Shown one piece after another: positions 1-4,798 of a stretch of DNA of 12,363 nucleotides. Made by a program: the position numbers and the translations under genes. Location of the stretch: assembly GCA_028710655.1 (NCBI GenBank), contig JAQTTS010000035.1, forward strand, positions 1-12,363, given 5' to 3'. Position 1 is the first letter of the stretch. Each line of letters begins with the position of its first letter. The notes beneath the pieces are model-generated. The model made no database searches, was not told the DNA's origin, and was given only the letters and a program-made list of their open reading frames with translations. The stretch is from Dehalococcoidales bacterium. GTDB lineage: Bacteria > Chloroflexota > Dehalococcoidia > Dehalococcoidales > UBA5760.

Positions 1-553
1 GCTCCTGTACCATCATTTGCCCTCTGGGCGAGTTGATTATTGAGTGCAGGCGGTTCAGCAAATGCTCACGCAGCTCCTTTAAGCGGTGCCTTATTGCGGC
101 CAGGGCAGGCGAAGCCGATTCCAGCAGCTCGGCGGTGGGGGAGATGCAGCGGTTGATGGACTCCTCGATCCCGGGCAGAGCGGTAATATCACCGGCGATG
201 GCCCAGAGCAGGGGTAGTTCTTCGGACAGCCCGGTAAGGCTGCTGCGCAGCTTACGGATTGCCTCAAGCGTACAGCGGATTTCCAGGAGTTCCGCTGGCT
301 CAAGGACTCTGCCCAGAACCGCCATCCTCACTTTTTCCCGGATGTCGGTGACTCCGCCGATGGAAAACCCCGGTTCCAGGACAAGGAGACGGTGCGCCTC
401 CGTCGACTGCTTGAGGGAGAGAGAAATTACCGCGTAGTCCGAAACCGGCATGAGACCGTTTGCCAGCTCACGACTTGCCGAGAAGCAGGTAAACCCGCTG
501 ATGATTTCCCTGATGCGATGAAACTCAAGTATCCTGAGGCTCTTTTCGTCCAA
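1..553 (-). CDS. mutS2: Endonuclease MutS2, N-terminal part (runs off left edge)
   Basis: This is the first 184 codons of MutS2, read leftward from a TTG start at 553-551; the gene continues beyond base 1. The translation begins MDEKSLRILEFHRIREII, then shows GFSIGGVTDIREKV, LGRVLEPAELLEI and ELLESASPALAAIRHRLKEL, the characteristic N-terminal (core/lever) region of the family. The start is fixed by an AGGAG eight bases upstream (566-562) and an in-frame TAG at 574-572; no ATG occurs until about codon 35. In the family, MutS2 is a cytoplasmic MutS-related ATPase with a C-terminal Smr nuclease domain, linked to suppression of recombination and, in some bacteria, to rescue of collided ribosomes. 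The P-loop and Smr domains lie outside the window. It is the next same-strand gene after the queuosine transporter but has its own candidate promoter. Family assignment is confident; function is by homology. Confidence 0.9.
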   Translation of the reverse strand, partial: MDEKSLRILEFHRIREIISGFTCFSASRELANGLMPVSDYAVISLSLKQSTEAHRLLVLEPGFSIGGVTDIREKVRMAVLGRVLEPAELLEIRCTLEAIRKLRSSLTGLSEELPLLWAIAGDITALPGIEESINRCISPTAELLESASPALAAIRHRLKELREHLLNRLHSIINSPRGQMMVQE

Positions 554-585
554 GCTGACTGCTCCTGTGTTCTATTGCCAGTCCT

Positions 586-615
586 ATTGTATCACCTCAA
601 GCAGCCTGACCTGAA
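586..615 (-). promoter_or_regulatory. Candidate promoter for mutS2
   Basis: Read on the minus strand, a TTCAGG (-35 position, 615-610) and a TACAAT (-10, 591-586) are separated by 18 bases. The -10 matches the sigma70 consensus at five of six positions; the -35 is weak. Transcription would begin near 579, giving a leader of about 25 bases before the TTG start of mutS2. Confidence 0.4.
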
Positions 616-689
616 CTGTAGTTCTCCGGTTGGAGCTTCCCTTTGTTTAGTTACGGGAGCGTATTTATAATTGGTATGTCATGTCCGTA

Positions 690-755
690 TCAGAATTTGT
701 CCGGGTTATGCTTTTCGAGGTAGTGTGTGATTGCGGTGGGGAGTCCCGTTATCAT
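690..755 (-). CDS. Possible 21-residue small protein or gene remnant between yhhQ-like gene and mutS2
   Basis: A short minus-strand frame runs from ATG 755-753 to TGA 692-690. It starts MITGLPTAI and ends HYLEKHNPDKF, a protein-like composition. An AAGGA site lies six bases upstream of the ATG, which is ideal spacing. The frame stays open upstream of the ATG for about 13 more codons (containing FLSGREGTK) up to a stop, so this could also be the 3' tail of a decayed gene. I do not recognise the family. It lies 35 bases downstream of the transporter stop on the same strand, so it could share that transcript. Chance cannot be excluded at this length. Confidence 0.3.
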   Translation of the reverse strand: MITGLPTAITHYLEKHNPDKF

Positions 756-790
756 CTTTGTTCCTTCACGTCCACTTAAGAAACTGGATT

Positions 791-1510
791 CTAGTTATTC
801 TTAGTAACTGAAGAAGACAGTACATCCTTTCTAAATCCGAAAATCACCCACCTATTGAAATACATGAACGGGATATCGATGAGTCCCACGAGATACTTAG
901 TTACGATCTGGCCCCGTATTAGGGGCAGTAGCGGGAGTTCGCCGTAGAAGGCAATGGTTATGAAAATAAATGTGTCGGCAGTTAGCGAGGGGATAGAACT
1001 AAACACGTTCCTCATCCATAGGTGCCTACCTTTGGTGAGTCTTTTGAAAAGGTCAAAAAGCACGGCATCTAGATTTTCGCTAGCAAGAAAAGCTACCAGT
1101 GAAGCCGCCGTTATCCTGGGAACAAGACCCATAATGGATTCCCAGGATTCTTGTCCCTGCCAAATAGGTGCTGGTTTGATAACAGTTGCTAGCCAGATAA
1201 AGAAGACCATAGCTACCTGGCAGGCAAAGGCAATAAATACCATGCGTTGCGTCTCTCTTCTCCCAAATCTCTCATTGACTACGTCGGTTAGGAGATAGGT
1301 GACAGCATAAATCAATACTGCCGCTGGTGCCGTCACGGTTGTGAAACCAAGGTTGAACTCCCCAATTTTGGTAGCAATAATCTGGCTGAGAATCACAAAG
1401 GTTGCATATATAGCAATCAAAGCATCCGGCCTGTTGAATTTGCGGACGTAAAAAGACCCGAGCAGGGAGAAGGAAGTGATGCCCGCTACCCACAGGATAA
1501 GATGAAGCAT
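791..1510 (-). CDS. Queuosine precursor transporter, YhhQ/VUT family (DUF165)
   Basis: The 239-residue product is an integral membrane protein of the VUT/YhhQ family (formerly DUF165, TIGR00697), which imports the queuosine precursors preQ0 or preQ1. Hydrophobic segments lie near residues 3-21, 30-48, 58-75, 90-112, 135-152, 180-198 and 203-223. Family-typical features are the DVVNERFGRR loop (76-85), the SSIPSLTADTFIFITIAFYG stretch (171-190, with Asp179 in the membrane) and IDIPFMYFNRW (211-221). The ATG at 1510 is preferred: GAGGA lies about four bases upstream and an in-frame stop lies at 1537-1535 with no other start between. It is transcribed away from queF, whose enzyme reduces preQ0 to preQ1, so the neighbours support the same role. 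Substrate choice cannot be read from sequence. Its GC content is lower than that of the leuS region. Confidence 0.88.
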   Translation of the reverse strand: MLHLILWVAGITSFSLLGSFYVRKFNRPDALIAIYATFVILSQIIATKIGEFNLGFTTVTAPAAVLIYAVTYLLTDVVNERFGRRETQRMVFIAFACQVAMVFFIWLATVIKPAPIWQGQESWESIMGLVPRITAASLVAFLASENLDAVLFDLFKRLTKGRHLWMRNVFSSIPSLTADTFIFITIAFYGELPLLPLIRGQIVTKYLVGLIDIPFMYFNRWVIFGFRKDVLSSSVTKNN

Positions 1511-1540
1511 AGAATCCTCTTTTCTGATAGCTCCTTAATT

Positions 1541-1566
1541 TTTGCTGGCTGCACTGCCAGAGCAAA
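1541..1566 (-). promoter_or_regulatory. Leader hairpin of the queuosine transporter gene (possible preQ1-type control)
   Basis: Read on the minus strand, TTTG-CT-CTGGC, loop AGTGCA, then GCCAG-CAAA forms a nine-pair hairpin with a two-base bulge. It is followed by the A-rich AAAATTAAGGAG tail. It lies in the predicted 5' leader, about 30 bases before the ATG. A short G/C-rich stem followed by an A-rich tail ending in a purine-rich AAGGAG is the general layout of preQ1-I riboswitches, and the gene is a logical target. However, the loop is too short (six to eight bases) and I cannot form the expected loop-tail pseudoknot. The hairpin itself is well supported; riboswitch identity is speculative. 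Confidence 0.3.
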
Positions 1567-1591
1567 CTGCGAGACAGACACGACTGTCATG

Positions 1592-1597
1592 ATTATA
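1592..1597 (-). promoter_or_regulatory. Candidate -10 element for the queuosine transporter gene
   Basis: A perfect TATAAT reads on the minus strand at 1597-1592. No good -35 is present at 16 to 18 bases upstream; the best is CTACCA. Transcription would start near 1585 and give a leader of roughly 75 bases that includes the hairpin at 1541-1566. Confidence 0.4.
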
Positions 1598-1708
1598 GTC
1601 CAAGACGCCCGAGTTTGGTAGCTGGCGGTACTTGTTGTTTTACTTCCCCTTGTCCAGCCAGAGGATGTAGAATAAGAGTGCCCGGTGGGAGCTAGAAGGA
1701 GATGGCGT

Positions 1709-2113
1709 ATGGGTCCGGATAAATATCTTGAACGAAGATTTGATACTCAGACAGAAGAGGCTATTGATATTTCGGTACTCGAAGCGGTTCCGTTTGCCTA
1801 TTCTGGTTCGGCAACAGAGGTGGTTTATGAGACTGACGAGTTCACCTCAGTATGTCCTTGGAGTGGCCTCCCTGATTTTGGTCATCTCACGATTCGCTAT
1901 GTCCCAGATCGGTGTCTAATAGAGCTTAAATCCCTGAAGTATTACCTCAATTCGTACCGGAATGTCGGCATCTTACAGGAGCATACTGTTAACCGTATTC
2001 TCCGCGACCTAGTTAGTCTTATTGAACCGCTTTCGATGGAGGTAGAGGCTGCGTACAAGGAAAGAGGTGGCATAAAGAGTCGGGTATCGGCCAAGTATTG
2101 CGAGAATAAATAG
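1709..2113 (+). CDS. queF: NADPH-dependent 7-cyano-7-deazaguanine reductase QueF (type I, short form)
   Basis: QueF reduces the nitrile of preQ0 to the aminomethyl group of preQ1 with NADPH, a cytoplasmic step before insertion of the base into tRNA anticodons. The 134-residue product has the single-domain type I (YkvM-like) tunnel fold. It shows [11 protein letters not shown] (48-58) with catalytic Cys49, which forms the thioimide, and Asp56. Next come [15 protein letters not shown] (71-85), the family signature, and [12 protein letters not shown], whose Glu91 matches the substrate-binding glutamate. The family's usual FHE reads LQE here, so the histidine is replaced by Gln90. ATG 1709 is chosen because AGGAG ends seven bases before it; an upstream in-frame GTG at 1685 would place that site inside the gene. 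It is divergent from a precursor transporter, which points to a salvage module. Confidence 0.92.
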   Translation: MGPDKYLERRFDTQTEEAIDISVLEAVPFAYSGSATEVVYETDEFTSVCPWSGLPDFGHLTIRYVPDRCLIELKSLKYYLNSYRNVGILQEHTVNRILRDLVSLIEPLSMEVEAAYKERGGIKSRVSAKYCENK

Positions 2114-2139
2114 CAAACGGTTATTGATTGAAGAACGAG

Positions 2140-2289
2140 ATGTCAAGCTTTAAGAACCGGGATAGCAAACTACGGACAAGCCAGGAGCAGGAAAATCCTC
2201 AAAAATACTCGGAATTCCATTTTGATGATAGCCGTGCTAACCCTGTTGACTTTAAAACAGGGCCTTCCTTAATAGCATTACAAATCTAG
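2140..2289 (+). CDS. Doubtful 49-residue open frame downstream of queF
   Basis: An ATG at 2140 opens a frame of 49 codons ending at TAG 2287-2289. The product starts MSSFKNRDSKLRTS, is polar, and has no recognised motif, signal peptide or membrane segment. Only a weak GAAG precedes the ATG by six bases. A seven-pair hairpin lies inside the frame at 2241-2262, which argues against coding. It may be chance or a decayed gene. I list it because it is the longest frame in this gap. Confidence 0.15.
   Translation: MSSFKNRDSKLRTSQEQENPQKYSEFHFDDSRANPVDFKTGPSLIALQI
2241..2262 (+). terminator. Hairpin that may terminate queF transcription
   Basis: CCCTGTT (2241-2247) pairs perfectly with AACAGGG (2256-2262) around an eight-base loop. 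The following bases CCTTCCTT are pyrimidine-rich but not a true T tract. It lies 128 bases after the queF stop. It may be a weak rho-independent terminator or simply an RNA end-stabilising stem. Confidence 0.35.
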
Positions 2290-2290
2290 T

Positions 2291-2310
2291 GGGGACAGAA
2301 TTTTAATTCT
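2291..2310. repeat. GGGGACAG box with AT palindrome, possible mobile-element relic
   Basis: GGGGACAG leads directly into AGAATTTTAATTCT (2297-2310), a perfect 14-bp inverted repeat. Motifs like this (TGTCCCC next to AT-rich palindromes) often occur beside REP-associated Y1 transposase genes. No transposase is present here and only one copy was seen, so a relic is only a suggestion. Confidence 0.25.
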
Positions 2311-2446
2311 ATCGAACACTCGGTAATAATAAGTCTATTAACTAAGTTACTAATCTCAGAATGAAGATACCTGTTGCTTACCTACCACGCACTTGACAGT
2401 CTTCCCTGAACCGAGGCAAGGAGTCTAATAATGGCAGTAGGAGCCC

Positions 2447-3232
2447 CTACATCTTGAAGAAGTCTCTCAGCCTTTGGCCCAAAGGTCTTTTGATTTTCAC
2501 CTGCAGGTAGAGATCACCGGGTGCGCCGCCAGCCTCGCCGGGAGACCCCATGCCCTTCAGCCTTATCCGCTGGCCGTCTCTTATCCCGGGGGGGATCTTT
2601 ACTATGAGGTTCCTGGTCTTACCCTGTCTCTGATATGAGTACTCCACTTCGGTACCACCCCGGATCCTCTCGGGTCTCAGTGTGATCGTATCGTAGAAGT
2701 TCCGTCCTTTTTCCGGCAGCTCCACACCGATAACCTTTTTCAGGAAAAACTTGACAAGCTTACCCATTAACCCGGGGGAAGATGATCCTGACATCTGGCC
2801 ATGGTAATTGGATGCATGATTCTTATTGGATCCTGGCTCGGCCCCGGGACCGAACCACCAATATTCATTGCCATAAGATTCCCGGAAAACATCGCCCGAA
2901 CTTCGGAAGCCGAATATCCTGGCAAACTCTTCGAAAATCTGGTTGATGTCTGAACCCCTGAATATGTCCTCGGTGGTATGGCTCTGTCTGAACCTATCGT
3001 AGGCAGACGGCCCGTACTGAGACCTTAAGAGATCGTACTCCTTTCTCTTGGAAACATCGGAAAGAACGGCATAGGCTTCGTTGATTTCCTTCATCTTGTT
3101 GGTCGCTGCCGGGTCACCCTTGTTTTTGTCGGGATGATACTGGAAGGCGAGCTTCCGGTAGGCTTCTTTTATGGATTTCTGGCTGGCGCTTCTGCCCACA
3201 CCCAGAATATTGTAGTAGTCTTTCTGATTCAT
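2447..3232 (-). CDS. Short DnaJ-family co-chaperone lacking the zinc finger
   Basis: The 261-residue cytoplasmic protein has an N-terminal J domain (about 4-70) starting [19 protein letters not shown], with the essential HPD at 33-35 that stimulates the DnaK ATPase. A variable linker (about 71-155) rich in Phe, Gly, Ser and Asn follows. One DnaJ C-terminal substrate-binding domain (about 175-250) shows [20 protein letters not shown] and [14 protein letters not shown]. The CxxCxGxG repeats of canonical DnaJ are absent. At about 260 residues it is shorter than CbpA (about 300) and seems to hold only one full C-terminal repeat. The ATG at 3232 has only a weak GGAT nearby; a seven-codon upstream frame may couple translation. 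It is divergent from the fabL-like gene, and no CIRCE heat-shock element was seen. A specialised J protein, not the main DnaJ, is most likely. Confidence 0.88.
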   Translation of the reverse strand: MNQKDYYNILGVGRSASQKSIKEAYRKLAFQYHPDKNKGDPAATNKMKEINEAYAVLSDVSKRKEYDLLRSQYGPSAYDRFRQSHTTEDIFRGSDINQIFEEFARIFGFRSSGDVFRESYGNEYWWFGPGAEPGSNKNHASNYHGQMSGSSSPGLMGKLVKFFLKKVIGVELPEKGRNFYDTITLRPERIRGGTEVEYSYQRQGKTRNLIVKIPPGIRDGQRIRLKGMGSPGEAGGAPGDLYLQVKIKRPLGQRLRDFFKM

Positions 3233-3233
3233 G

Positions 3234-3254
3234 CTATCCAGTATCAGTATACAT
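3234..3254 (-). other. Upstream mini-frame that may couple translation into the DnaJ-like gene
   Basis: On the minus strand, ATG 3254-3252 opens a six-residue frame (MYTDTG) ending at TAG 3236-3234, one base before the ATG of the DnaJ-like gene. A purine-rich GAGGTAGGGGGG (3272-3261) precedes it, better than anything directly before the gene's own ATG. Terminating ribosomes could restart at the adjacent ATG. This is inference from spacing alone. Confidence 0.3.
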
Positions 3255-3352
3255 GATTTACCCCCCTACCTCTCAAATCCTTTCTTTCTGGAGGTGGTTC
3301 TCCGGCCTCATGATATCCCTTAGCCCGGTTTCGGGGGCAGATTGAGTTCATA

Positions 3353-3382
3353 ATGACAGGAGATAAGTCATAAAGGTATAAT
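3353..3382 (+). promoter_or_regulatory. Promoter for the FabL-type reductase gene
   Basis: ATGACA (3353-3358, five of six matches to the -35 consensus) and a perfect TATAAT (3377-3382) are separated by 18 bases. Transcription would start near 3389, leaving a leader of about 90 bases. Confidence 0.55.
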
Positions 3383-3390
3383 AGGATACC
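3375..3390. promoter_or_regulatory. Inverted repeat over the fabL-like promoter, candidate operator
   Basis: GGTAT (3375-3379) and ATACC (3386-3390) form a perfect inverted repeat with a six-base spacer, covering the -10 box and the expected transcription start. A dimeric repressor bound here would block the promoter and could also affect the divergent DnaJ-like gene. No regulator for it is encoded next door. Half-sites of five bases leave room for chance. Confidence 0.35.
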
Positions 3391-3477
3391 ATGCGTGCGC
3401 CAGATAGATACTTCACTTTGCTGGTCTGCTGTGACATTACAGCCGTAAAGTTCCGGTAAAGGAGTCTTAAGAAATAG

Positions 3478-4260
3478 ATGCTTAAAGGCAAGGTTGCCCT
3501 GGTCACCGGCGGCTCCCGTGGCATCGGGAGGGCGATAGCCTTGAGACTGGCCCGGGAGGGAGCCGATGTTATTGTCAACTATTTCCGCCGGCGCGAAGCT
3601 GCCGAGCAAACGGCCCGGGATATCGAGAAGCTGGGCGTAAAAGCCGGTGTTATCCGGGCCAATGTCGGCGATCCGGAGAAGCTTGATGAGATGTTTGATG
3701 CCGTTGCGGCGAGCTTTGGCCGGCTGGACATATTCGTCAGCAACGCTGCCTCCGGTCTGCCCCGTTCTGCGCTTGACCTGGATGCCAAGGTGTGGGGATG
3801 GACGATGGACATCAATGCCAGGGCGTTTCTGCTCGGTGCGCAGCGGGCGGCCGGGCTGATGGAGGGGAGGGGTGGTAAAATAGTGGCCATCACCAGTCTG
3901 GGCTCGAAGCTGGTCTGGCCCGGCTACATTGCCATAGGGGTATCGAAGGCGACCCTTGAGGCCCTGGTGCGCTATCTGGCGGTGGAGCTGGCTCCGAAGG
4001 ATATCTGTGTTAACGCGGTAGGCGCTTCGCTCATTGAGACCGGGGTCGGTCTGCTTTATCTAAAAGCGGCGCTGGCGGGGAACGACTCTGCCTTGCCGAC
4101 AACCCCGGCGGGCAGACTGGTCAGTCCTGAAGATGTCGCCGGTGTGGTGGCTTTCCTCTGCAGCGGCGATTCTTTCATGATCAGGGGCCAGACTATTATC
4201 GTCGACGGAGGGATGTCACTGGCGCCGGTAAGCTATGTTGAGAAACGGGGCGGTGGGTAG
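3478..4260 (+). CDS. fabL: FabL-type enoyl-[acyl-carrier-protein] reductase (SDR superfamily)
   Basis: This 260-residue protein belongs to the short-chain dehydrogenase/reductase superfamily and most resembles FabL (B. subtilis YgaA type), which uses NADPH to reduce trans-2-enoyl-ACP in the last step of each fatty acid elongation cycle. It shows the cofactor loop TGGSRGIG (10-17), ANVGDPEKLDEMFDA (61-75), FGRLDIFVSNAASG (80-93) and WGWTMDINARAFLL (106-119). The active site reads Y150-x6-K157 in GYIAIGVSK, the spacing of enoyl-ACP reductases and not the YxxxK of most SDRs. The C-terminal IRGQTIIVDGGMSL is also FabL-like. AAAGGAG lies about 13 bases before the ATG, slightly far. It has its own promoter and faces the TusA-like gene. 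A different enoyl or ketone substrate cannot be excluded. Confidence 0.8.
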   Translation: MLKGKVALVTGGSRGIGRAIALRLAREGADVIVNYFRRREAAEQTARDIEKLGVKAGVIRANVGDPEKLDEMFDAVAASFGRLDIFVSNAASGLPRSALDLDAKVWGWTMDINARAFLLGAQRAAGLMEGRGGKIVAITSLGSKLVWPGYIAIGVSKATLEALVRYLAVELAPKDICVNAVGASLIETGVGLLYLKAALAGNDSALPTTPAGRLVSPEDVAGVVAFLCSGDSFMIRGQTIIVDGGMSLAPVSYVEKRGGG

Positions 4261-4316
4261 ACCCGGGGCCGGCTTGAGCAGATTTTCATGATCCTGCCTT
4301 CATACGCCACTATGCT

Positions 4317-4571
4317 TTACTGCCAGTTTGCCTTGGCCTCAATTAATATCCTGTACTCTGCTCCTGACGTCCGCTCTATCAGTATGACCCGGTGTCGCCT
4401 TCTCTCCGCATTACGGGGGACACGTTCTACCGACAGCGGGTAGTCAAGCAAGACTTCCAGAATCTGCCCTTGTCCCATCTTCTCCAGCGCCGCCCTGACC
4501 TTTATGTCCGGATTGGGGCAAATCTCCCCCCTGACGTCAAGAGTCTTATCAATTCTGGTCTTATCCGCCAT
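4317..4571 (-). CDS. TusA-family sulfur carrier protein
   Basis: The 84-residue protein has the compact TusA/SirA/YedF fold. LDVRGEICPNPDIKVRAAL (11-29) contains the CPxP motif with Cys18, the residue that carries persulfide sulfur in this family, and is followed by the helix and the strand ILEVLLDYP. TusA relays sulfur from a cysteine desulfurase to acceptors such as the tRNA 2-thiouridine enzymes; other members serve molybdenum cofactor, selenium or sulfur-oxidation pathways. No partner (tusBCD, tusE, iscS, dsr or a YeeE transporter) is in the window, so the acceptor is unknown. The gene is convergent with the fabL-like gene (56-base gap) and divergent from leuS. AAGGG sits unusually close to the ATG at 4571. 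The family call is firm; the pathway is open. Confidence 0.87.
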   Translation of the reverse strand: MADKTRIDKTLDVRGEICPNPDIKVRAALEKMGQGQILEVLLDYPLSVERVPRNAERRRHRVILIERTSGAEYRILIEAKANWQ

Positions 4572-4602
4572 TTCCCTTATCCGTACGCTCCCGCTTCCCG
4601 TT

Positions 4603-4631
4603 ATGCCAGGTGTCTTTCACTAGTCTATACT
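4603..4631 (+). promoter_or_regulatory. Distal candidate promoter upstream of leuS
   Basis: ATGCCA (4603-4608, four of six -35 matches) and TATACT (4626-4631, five of six -10 matches) are 17 bases apart. Transcription would begin near 4637, at the left arm of the CCCGAGG/CCTCGGG inverted repeat. Confidence 0.35.
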
Positions 4632-4632
4632 A

Positions 4633-4693
4633 CCCGAGGCCGGGATACAACTTATCGATATCTGCATTTAGCGGGTATAAGCCTACCCTCGGG
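4633..4693 (+). promoter_or_regulatory. Long-range inverted repeat in the leuS leader
   Basis: CCCGAGG (4633-4639) is complementary to CCTCGGG (4687-4693) across 47 bases, followed by the T-rich GATCTTATTTT. A transcript from the distal promoter could fold it and pause or terminate before leuS. I looked for the T-box sequence (GGTGG-N-ACCGCG type) and did not find it. The right arm lies just before the proximal promoter, so it could equally be a protein-binding region. Confidence 0.25.
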
Positions 4694-4702
4694 GATCTTA
4701 TT

Positions 4703-4731
4703 TTGCACACTTCACCCTTTATTGCTAAAAT
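4703..4731 (+). promoter_or_regulatory. Proximal promoter for leuS-proC
   Basis: TTGCAC (4703-4708, five of six) and TAAAAT (4726-4731, five of six) are separated by the ideal 17 bases. Transcription would start near 4738. This lies downstream of the ATG at 4610, so it argues against that ATG being the leuS start. Confidence 0.55.
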
Positions 4732-4798
4732 AAAACAGTTCGGCTCTTCGCCGGCGGCGTTCTTTGGCGGAGGGCCTGTGTTCAGATGGGAGAATGGA

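Larger units (their letters stand above)
2114..2446. other. Gene-poor AT-rich gap between queF and the DnaJ-like gene
   Basis: This 333-base stretch separates the 3' ends of two convergent genes. It holds the doubtful 49-codon frame, a hairpin that may terminate queF, and a GGGGACAG box followed by a 14-bp palindrome. Bases 2270 to 2370 are visibly AT-rich. No tRNA, no recognisable transposase and no clear promoter pair was found. Confidence 0.5.

Noticed and set aside
33..437. Plus-strand open frame of 134 codons at the left edge
   Set aside because: It is antisense to mutS2, Ser/Arg-rich and without family features; the minus-strand frame gives a clear MutS2 N-terminus.
2393..2455. TTGACA at 2393 and AAGGAG-TCTAATA-ATG at about 2419-2434 on the plus strand
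   Set aside because: The nearest -10-like box (TCTAAT) is 25 bases from TTGACA, too far, and the frame after the ATG is only eight codons and points into the DnaJ-like gene.
4261..4316. Possible bidirectional terminator between the convergent fabL-like and tusA-like genes
   Set aside because: Only a short bulged stem (GCAGAT with ATCCTGC) and no T tract on either strand.
4572..4798. T-box riboswitch for leuS
   Set aside because: A leucine T-box was looked for before leuS, but no conserved T-box sequence or antiterminator pair was found.
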